Part shown: positions 56,968 through 64,000 of the stretch, one piece after another
Layout of the letters: each line of letters opens with the position of its first letter
Numbering within the stretch: the stretch's first letter is position 1
NCBI RefSeq assembly: GCF_028583425.1
Contig: NC_072790.1
Location: 159,768,397-159,832,396 of the forward strand
DNA: 64,000 nucleotides
Source of the DNA: Eublepharis macularius
Taxonomy: Eukaryota > Chordata > Lepidosauria > Squamata > Eublepharidae
Reading direction: 5' to 3'
Notes under the pieces: generated by a model
Told to the model about the DNA's origin: nothing
Seen by the model: the letters and a program-made list of their open reading frames with translations, nothing else
The model's database searches: none
Position numbers and translations under genes: made by a program

Positions 56968-57400
56968 CAGGGGTCATTTCGTAGAAAAAGAGCTGGAGGA
57001 ACTCATTAGCACAACTAATTAGCATACACCACGCCCCTTGCCATCACCAGAAGTGTCATTGGCATAACTGATTTGCATATGCCACACCCCCTGACATCAC
57101 CTATCCTGGCTGTTTTGGACCCAATCCTGGCCACTCAGGGCTGAAATTGGGCCCAAAATGGCAAAAAGGGGCTGAAAATGGCCGAAAAGAGGCCCAAAAT
57201 GGTCAGGATCAGGCCACTGCTGAATGGGAGAGCGATCCACCACCTGTCAGAGGCCCAATCCGGGCCGTTTTGGCCCCAATCCAGGCTGAAATGGGCCCAA
57301 AATGGCCGAGAGTCAGATGGGCAGGGCCCCCTGAAATGTGACCTCTTTAGGGAACTGCCAGAACTGCGTTCCTGTGTGTTCCCCCTCGAAATGAGCCCTG
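56968..57400. mobile_element. hAT-like short element (433 bp)
   Basis: Ends CAGGGGTCATTTCG and CGAAATGAGCCCTG with an exact 8-bp duplication CCTGCCAG (56960-56967, 57401-57408). The inside has the CAATCCTGGCC / GGGCCCAAAATGG repeats also present at 22225-22545. Confidence 0.85.
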
Positions 57401-57409
57401 CCTGCCAGT

Positions 57410-58360
57410 ATGTCCAAGCAAAAACTATGCCTATTTTTTTTTACCAGAAATAGATGTCCTACCATTGATGTGGAAGCAAATGTAGCCTGAAGCTGAGGAT
57501 TTGCCTCTATCTTCCAGCTATGCCATACTGTGCATGAAAGCAAATTCTTTGTTTTAGCCTAGCAGACAAGTGTGCAGCCTCAGAGAATAAATTAGTTCAC
57601 ACAAGATCCCTGTTTACACAGAATCAGAAAAACATCTCAAGTCAGTAAGTCAGTGCAATGACTGGCAGAAAGGAGAAATACTGTGCAAAGAAATGTCAAT
57701 CAGGTAAATCTCATATAGTGAGAAAGTGGGCTAAGTGTGATGGTTGGACAGCATCCCTGTCTGGCACATTTGCTGAGACGCTCTTTCACCTCACTGCCCT
57801 TCCTGCATTCCTCTGCCCTGGAAAATAAAGACACCAAAGTAAATATATTAGAATGCTTCTATCATTTCTAAATACTGGAAATAACTTTTTGGATTTAGAA
57901 CCTTACCAAATGAGTATTGTTCTGGTCAAACGGAATGAACAATTGTCACGAGAACCTATTGGGTACTGTCTGTAATTTAACTCGTGATGGTGTCACAATA
58001 CCTCCCTATTCTCTGCCAAGGCCATTTTGTCCATTTTAAATTGCTGGTTTTTCTTAATTACCTCAGTGGCTATACTTTCTTCACTCCCACCATGTGTACT
58101 AGTGCTGTATACCCCAGAACACTTATCCAAGTACTCATTTGTTAAAAATTGTTTGTTTGTTTTTAAAAAAACAGCCATATTAGTCATCTCCTGCACTGTC
58201 CCATCATTATAGTTGCCTTGTCTCCATATTTTTAGAAAAATCCTTGCTCTCTTCATCTTCCTTTTCTCCACAATGCTGCTCACTTGACACAGCTTTTAAA
58301 AAAGATTTTGCTGATTGTTGTGTGACTGTCCCCTCCTTTAAGGGTTTCCTCCACTATGTA
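57410..58360. other. Unassigned sequence
   Basis: The 96-codon minus frame at 57993-58283 has no family motif that I recognise. Confidence 0.45.
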
Positions 58361-58364
58361 ATTT

Positions 58365-58515
58365 TAGGTGGATAGCCATGTTGGTCTGCAGTAGAACAGC
58401 AGGATTTCAGTCCAGTAACACCAAGATATTCAAGGCATAAGCTTTTGAGAGTCAAAGCACACTTCTTCAGATACCTGAAGGTGCCACTGGTCTAATTCTG
58501 CTGCTCCACTATGTA
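58365..58515 (-). mobile_element. Short PLE-terminal (hammerhead-like) repeat
   Basis: Minus strand: GTATCTGAAGAAGTGTGCTT, TGACTCTCAAAAGCTTATGC, then TGTTACTGGACTGAAATCCT and TTCTACTGCAGACCAACATG. CTGAAGA fits CUGANGA; the GAAA is CAAAA here. Confidence 0.7.
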
Positions 58516-59734
58516 AATATGAGATGAGTGGTCATGGATTGGGCATATTGCTATGACTACTGTACTAACAATAAAACCAAGGTGTTCCTTTTCAAAGTAG
58601 CTGCAAAGGTCCCAGGAATACACATGCTTATATAATATGTACAGAAATGTATGAACTAAGCTCCTATCTATATTACAAATTTACCTAAATTTTAAACTTC
58701 ATTGTTTCTTTCAAGGAATTGTAGAATGCACTGAGAATTTCCCTTTTGAGGCCCCTATCTCCCACATGATGGAACTACAATGTCCAGGGTGCCTTGGGAA
58801 CAGGGGATTATTGCGTGTAGTACATGTATGTTCTTTGAAGATTCACACTTGGGAAATATTAAAGAAATGTTCTTTTCACTAGCCTTTAGTTTCCAAGTTT
58901 TCAGTTGTACTGCAGCTTGGCTAGAAAATATTTAAGGAGGTTTATAACAGAAGTTTATAATAAAGCAGAGTTGAAAGTGTGGTATAGATGGAAAAGGTAA
59001 TCCATCCATGTTTCAAACAAAACATTCCCTGCTATTTTTCTGCAAAATAGTCATTTGTTATTTATGTTTATGTTCCTGGGTTTATAATGTGTGTTGTATA
59101 TCTGTGTTGTATATCTGCCTAAAATAATAAAAAAATGTCAGTACAACTACAAAACTTTAAAATCAGTTACTTTAATGGAGCAGAAAGTTCCAGGATTTAT
59201 AGAGCTCTTAACTGTGGGGGGAACAAAGGGACTTTTTTGTTGTGTTAAAATTGAATATATAGGTCATAGCTGTGTAGAAGTAAAAAAAAATGTGTGGAAA
59301 AGCATGATTATAGTTTGTGGCAGGCCATGTACAATGCACAAAATAAACCAAAAGGAAAACAAGGTGGTTGATGAATATTTGGGATTGCCATCTGTAGTTG
59401 TAAAAAAAATGAATCCAGAACTAAAAATAATAGGGGATTTTGTGCTTAAATTACTCTTTGTTTTTGTACCTTAATCCAATCTGATACTGTAGTCACATTG
59501 CCATACTTTTACTTTGCAAATAGGTCCCTGGTAAAACTTTAAATAATGATTTAACAGTTGATAAAATTTTAAAATTGTGAGATATGGAACAGTTACTGCA
59601 ATATTAAGTGACTGTCCCGTTCTATCTTACTTGATAACTGTTTACAAGTATTCAAAATACTAGCAAATGTTTACCGTCTGCTGTAAAGGAAAGCTGATGA
59701 AACTTAACTTATATTTCTAATGAAAGGAGCTCTG
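58516..59734. other. Unassigned sequence
   Basis: The 127-codon frame at 59091-59474 is AT-rich, low in composition complexity and without family motifs; probably chance. Confidence 0.4.
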
Positions 59735-59835
59735 ACTCTCGAATGCTCATACCCTGAAAAACTAGTTGGTCTTGAAGGTGCTACTGGACCTGAATCTTGC
59801 TTTTCTACTAAAGACCAACAGTGCTACCTACCTGA
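59735..59835 (+). mobile_element. Short PLE-terminal repeat, 3' part
   Basis: CTCTGACTCTCGAATGCTCA, GTTGGTCTTGAAGGTGCTAC and CTACCTACCTGAAACTA: the 3' portion of the 58365 family; the CTGANGA part is lost. Confidence 0.65.
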
Positions 59836-62330
59836 AACTATTCTAATTGGTGTGCCATAGGAGGCTCTGTATTGCAAAAGTTAGACATGCACAAGAAGTA
59901 TAACAGAGCTCCACTATGATTCCCACTGCCAGTTTCTCAAGGCTTGAGATTTTACTGCTATGCACATGTAAGGAGCAAATTTTATAAAACTCAAGTCTTA
60001 TTTCTGGGTATGTATGTGAAGGATTGGGCTGTTAGTACTGTGATCCTGACAAGTCATTCCCATATAATGTTTAGCTATGAGTAAGCCACCCCTCTCAGCC
60101 CCAGCTCCCCAGCTGATGATCAGGATCATGATGTTAGAAGTGGTTATGCTCTCACTCATCTGCACCTCTTGGTAGAGGTGATTGCAGGCCTATTTACATT
60201 TTCAGGGAAAAGAACTAGCCTAGCACGGAGGTTCTGAACTGGGGATGTGAAAGGCTCCCATGCAGATGTGCCATGATGAATTTCCGAATCTTTGTACAGT
60301 CTGTCTGGCATTTCAGGACATCTACCAATCACAATATGGTAATAATAAAGTACAGCTATAAGCATCAGCCCCAGCATTCTGACTTTCTAATCCATATATT
60401 TGAGTCAAAGCACTTTTATTACAACCTTGTCTCTTCCCAATTAATAGTTTTTCATCAATCCAAACTTTCTTGCAGATATCTGAAGCCAAAGGCACAAGTA
60501 GGGAATGGAACTGAGAAAATCCAAGCCATCTGAGATAGACCTGAGCTGAAAATCTGCTCCTCCCCTTTTTGCAGGTGTGTGGCAGGACCCTTTTAGGTGA
60601 GAATACTAGAAACAGACAAAAAGCTGTTTGCCCTTGGTTCTTAGCCTAGGGATTAAGAACCAAGAGAACTACTGCCAAGAGAACTACTGCTAGCTGGGAT
60701 TACTCATCAATGGCTTTCAGGGTGTACGAAGGGCCTGCAAACTTGTACATCTTTGTTAACTTTGCATTTTTGTGCATATTATGTAAGCCACGTTAAGTCC
60801 CCAATGTGAGGAAAAAAGCAAGATAATTATATTTAAATAAAAACAAATAAAAACTCAAAATTGCAACAGCCATAAACTCCCATAATCAAGATTACCTCTA
60901 AGCACAAGAAATGGAAATTTACAAAAGGTACATTGTTAAAAGTTGGTTACGCCAACTCATAGGTGCTTCGGGAAAGATGTGCCAACAGTTACACTATGAT
61001 GCTTCAAAATGTGCATGCAGGAAGTTATGTTGACAATATATTCTTTGACTTGGGTGCAGATCTACTAAATAACAGCTACTACACCAGTCTAGAGTATGTT
61101 CACATTCACTGGGAAGTGCTTGTACACTATATTATTGCTGTTTCAGAGAAAAATTAGGCTTTGTAACAGCAGCTCCAAAAACTCTATTTTTTTTAATGAA
61201 GACAAACAGTCTCATATCAATCTGTATCTGCCATAATTTTATAAGTAGCAAATGCTTTCTGTAAAGGCTTTCATTCATAATTCATGGTAGATGTGTTAAT
61301 ACTATTACAGCAGGACTGAGTCTGCTCTGAAAGGTCTAGTAGAAAGGATACAGTATCCCTCCCCTGTGATAAAAAAATTGGAGTCATGACTGTCTATTCC
61401 AACTGACAGTGGTTATCCAGAATCCCAGACACACAGAGAAAGGTTTTTCTCCACACCTGCTACCTGAAATCTTTGAAGCAGGAATGGATCTTGGGGCTTT
61501 CTCTAAGCAAACCATGTACTCTACCACTGAATTACACTGCTCTCATGCAGCAACCAGCATGCCATTTGACCGCTTTGGGCAGGCAATCTCCTAGTGGTCT
61601 GGCCCTCCCACCAGGCCAGCAGGAGAAACAGTAAGGGGCAGAAATGATGTCGCTTAACGTTTTGATGTCACATCCAGGTCTAAACCTGTGTCAAAAATTA
61701 TAGTTTCCAGAGCGTCGGCTGAAGTCACATTCACGTTTTATATGACGCTGACACTTCTGTGGCAGGGTGGAGATCTGAATTTGTGTCTTTCAGATCGTAG
61801 CCTGACACTAACCACTAGCTCTCTACTGAAAATAAATCTCCAGCTGCTTGTCCACTTGTACAAAAAGGTTGCAAAAGAAATTAATGCACTTTTTTGTACA
61901 AGTGGAAATGTTACAACAGTAACAGAACCTACCTATTATATAGCATAAACTCTTAAGCAAGTGTTTGCAGAACAGAGGTAGTGGTTCTTTCCCTTCCTAT
62001 CATTTGATCCAACCAAACATTTTAATAAACTAAATAAGCCATATATACAACCAAAAAAGTATAGTCTGCGGATTATATCCGAAACCCCATTTCAGTTACA
62101 GAAGAACAGAATACTCAGTTATGAGGTAGCCAAGCACTGGGAGAAGTGATGCAAAGCACTTTTCAAACCTATAAGTCTAGAAGCAAATTTTATGGGGTTG
62201 GACCCAGTGATTCCCTTCTGCTAATTTAAAACCTTGCTCCATTGCAGGATGCTTTTAGAAAAAGTGGATTTCTGAGGGTTCAACAAAGCTTTTGCAAATA
62301 TATATAATAGGAGCTTTTAAAGAAAACATA
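59836..62330. other. Unassigned sequence with minor repeat fragments
   Basis: A decayed SINE or LINE tail at about 60760-60845 (AAGCCACGTTAAGTCCCCAA) and a short inverse SINE head at about 61755-61830. No gene recognised. Confidence 0.4.
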
Positions 62331-62336
62331 GATGCA

Positions 62337-62460
62337 GAGGAGTTAGCCGTGTTAGTCTGTGGTAGCAAAATCAAAAAGAGTCCAGTAGCACCTTTAAGAC
62401 TAACCAATTTTATTGTAGCATAAGCTTTCGAGAATCAAGTTCTCTTCGTCAGATGCATGG
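62337..62460 (-). mobile_element. Short PLE-terminal repeat with hammerhead-like core
   Basis: Minus strand: GATGCATCTGACGAAGAGAA, CTTGATTCTCGAAAGCTTAT, GGTTAGTCTTAAAGGTGCTA and GACTAACACGGCTAACTCCT. CTGACGA fits CUGANGA, GAGAA/TTCTC forms stem II and GAAA follows. Best preserved of the short copies. Confidence 0.72.
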
Positions 62461-62589
62461 TACAGAAACTGGTCAAATATAGAAGAGGAGAGGGGAGGAG
62501 AGCGAAGATGCAATTGGGGGGGAGAGGGAGGATGCAACCAAAACATTCCTTTGTTAGTGAATGTAAACATCTCCTTTTGGTGTGAGGTT

Positions 62590-62740
62590 TCAAAGGAGTT
62601 TGCCGTGTTAGTTTGTAGCAGTAAAACAGCTAGACCATTCAATTCCAATGCAGTATAAGCCTTCGATAACCACAGCTCTCCCCGTCAGATGCATCTGACA
62701 AAGAGAACTGTGGTCCCCGAAAGCCCATGCCAGGTGCCAC
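62590..62740. repeat. Head-to-head pair of hammerhead-like repeats
   Basis: A minus copy (TAACACGGCAAACTCC inverse, CTTCGATAACCACAG) and a plus copy (GACAAAGAGAACTGTGGTC, CCCGAAAGCCCATGCC) meet at the perfect palindrome GTCAGATGCATCTGAC (62684-62699). The cores are decayed. Confidence 0.65.
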
Positions 62741-62775
62741 TGGGCTCCCCCAGACCCCGCCTCTGTAAAGGAGAT

Positions 62776-63201
62776 CTGTTACCTTTGATAATGTGATAAC
62801 CATTCATAGTCCCTATTCAGTCCCAGCTTGACAGAGTCAAATTTGCATATGAATTCCAATTCAGCAGCTTCCCGTTGGATTTTGTTTTTGAAAGGTTTCT
62901 GTTGAACTACAGTGACCTTTAAGTCTTTGATGGAATGTCCTGGTAGATTGAAGTGTTCTCCCACTGGTTTCTGGATGTTTCCATTTCTAATGTCAGATTT
63001 GTGTCCATTTATTCTTTTGCGTAGAGGTTGGCTGGTTTGTCCAATGTACAGAGCAGAAGGACATTGTTGGCACATGAGGGCATATATCAGATTGGAGGAT
63101 GAGCAGCTGTAAGAGCCAGAGACAGTGTAGTTGATGCCATTGGGTCCTGTAATTGTATTCCCTGGGTAGATATAGGGGCAGAGCTGGCATCTGGGATCCA
63201 C
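62776..63201 (-). pseudogene. PLE4 GIY-YIG endonuclease (left arm)
   Basis: 140 codons: MDPRCQLCPYI, NLIYALMCQQCPSALYIGQT (GIY-YIG with the upstream CxxC), RKRINGHKSDIRNGN, VGEHFNLPGHS and REAAELEFICKFDS. The domain looks complete. The start region faces the plus-strand PLE that begins a few bases to the right. Confidence 0.8.
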
Positions 63202-63210
63202 CCAGCAACA

Positions 63211-64000
63211 TCATCAACATCTCCAGTCACAAACTGAGCCCAGCAGAGGAATCTTTTTGCCCAGCCAGACCCACACAAACCATACAACTTTGTGGAGACC
63301 TGGAGGCCTATTTCAGACGCCTAAGACTGAAAGAATTCCTCAACTACTCTGCTGAACAAAATGAGGAACAAAGCACTGAACAGACACCATCACAGCAGCC
63401 ATCACCCTCCCAACCCAGCAATACACAATCATCGTTACAAAACTCCAGAAAAAAGAATTCCACATGGACACCCCCTGAGGGCCGGAACTCTTCATTGGAC
63501 TTTTACATTGAATGCTTCCGTCGACGTACCCGGGCTGAAATAATTGGCAAACAACAACACCTAAAGCAGAACCTCAACCATGCAGAAAGAGATGCCATAA
63601 ACAGCCTCCAAAACAATTCTGGCATCGTAATCAAGGAAGCCGACAAAGGCAGAGCAGTGGTCATCATGGACAAACAGAACGACCTACAAGAAGCAGAAAG
63701 ACAACTCTCCAATACAACATTCTATAAAATACTACCTGCGGATCCTACGGAGCAATACAAAAGAGAACTCAATAAAATATTAAAGACTCTCCCCGTGGAC
63801 ATACAAGAATGCATCCATACGGACACACCCCAGGAACCACGACCAGGAAAATTCTACCTACTACCCCAAATCCATAAACCGGGTAACCCAGGATGCCCCA
63901 CCAGCACACCCAGCTATTTACGGGACACCACTGACTTCCTCAGGAAAATACAGTCCATTGACAACCTACCAGATGACACCATCCTAGCAACCATGGATGT
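63211..64000 (+). pseudogene. PLE4 N-terminal ORF and RT start (right arm, runs off window)
   Basis: An uninterrupted plus-strand frame from INISSHKLSPAEE through LEAYFRRLRLKEF, IVIKEADKGRAVVIMDKQ (the conserved PLE DKG block), KFYLLPQIHKPGNPG, to LATMDV, the start of RT motif A, at the window end. No stop in 263 codons. Between PGNPG and TSTPSYLRDTTDF the usual RPIVSGNGTPTE-type segment is missing, an internal in-frame deletion. There is no clear start codon, since the frame joins the inverted arm. Confidence 0.78.

Noticed and set aside
59091-59474. A 127-codon plus-strand frame
   Set aside because: AT-rich, Lys/Val-rich, no motif and no splice context.

Overview
The window is eukaryotic nuclear DNA, very probably from a squamate reptile. 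The reasons are the repeat set (BovB/RTE LINEs with the diagnostic BovB 3' tail, an archosaur/lizard-type CR1, 5S-rRNA-derived SINEs, tRNA-derived SINEs, Penelope-like elements, Helitrons, many hAT-like short elements) and one spliced host gene whose protein is close to amniote steroid 5-alpha-reductase 2.

Host gene: exons 2 to 5 of SRD5A2 lie on the minus strand at 26529-26692, 23868-23969, 21050-21200 and 18549-18615. All splice sites are GT/AG. Exon sizes (164, 102 and 151 bp, then 67 bp of coding sequence) and the total of 161 encoded residues match codons 94-254 of the human enzyme. Exon 1 was not found, so everything right of 26.7 kb is probably intron 1 or upstream sequence. Left of 18.5 kb is downstream flank.

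Layout. 0-11.3 kb: a CR1 LINE (minus) split by a short Helitron, whose internal ~51-bp minisatellite is split by a Penelope-like element (PLE), which in turn received two solo LTRs and a 2.7-kb hAT-like element. 11.3-14.5 kb: two BovB pieces. 14.6-16.6 kb: a Copia fossil carrying a GC-rich hAT-like element. 17-32 kb: the SRD5A2 exons among SINEs, MITE-like elements, (CTTT)n arrays and a solo LTR. 34.4-41.1 kb: a nearly full-length L1-clade LINE with an 18-bp target duplication; a GC-rich 0.8-kb block replaces the reverse transcriptase palm. 41.1-45.3 kb: a cluster of Ty3/gypsy-type fossil pieces. 45.8-47.6 kb and 48.4-51.0 kb: two PLEs of different families, each with inverted ends, a ~30-nt tail outside one arm and an exact 13- or 15-bp target duplication; the first has a hammerhead-ribozyme-like motif in each arm. 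52.7-54.1 kb: the 3' end of a BEL/Pao fossil. 55-62 kb: an L2-like LINE, a 5S SINE, a hAT-like element and several short hammerhead-like repeats. 62.8 kb to the right edge: a head-to-head PLE whose RT-side reading frame is still open at base 64000.

Apart from SRD5A2 I recognise no host gene. Most of the window's information is transposon stratigraphy. The most unusual signal is the density and inverted geometry of PLEs and their hammerhead-like ends.
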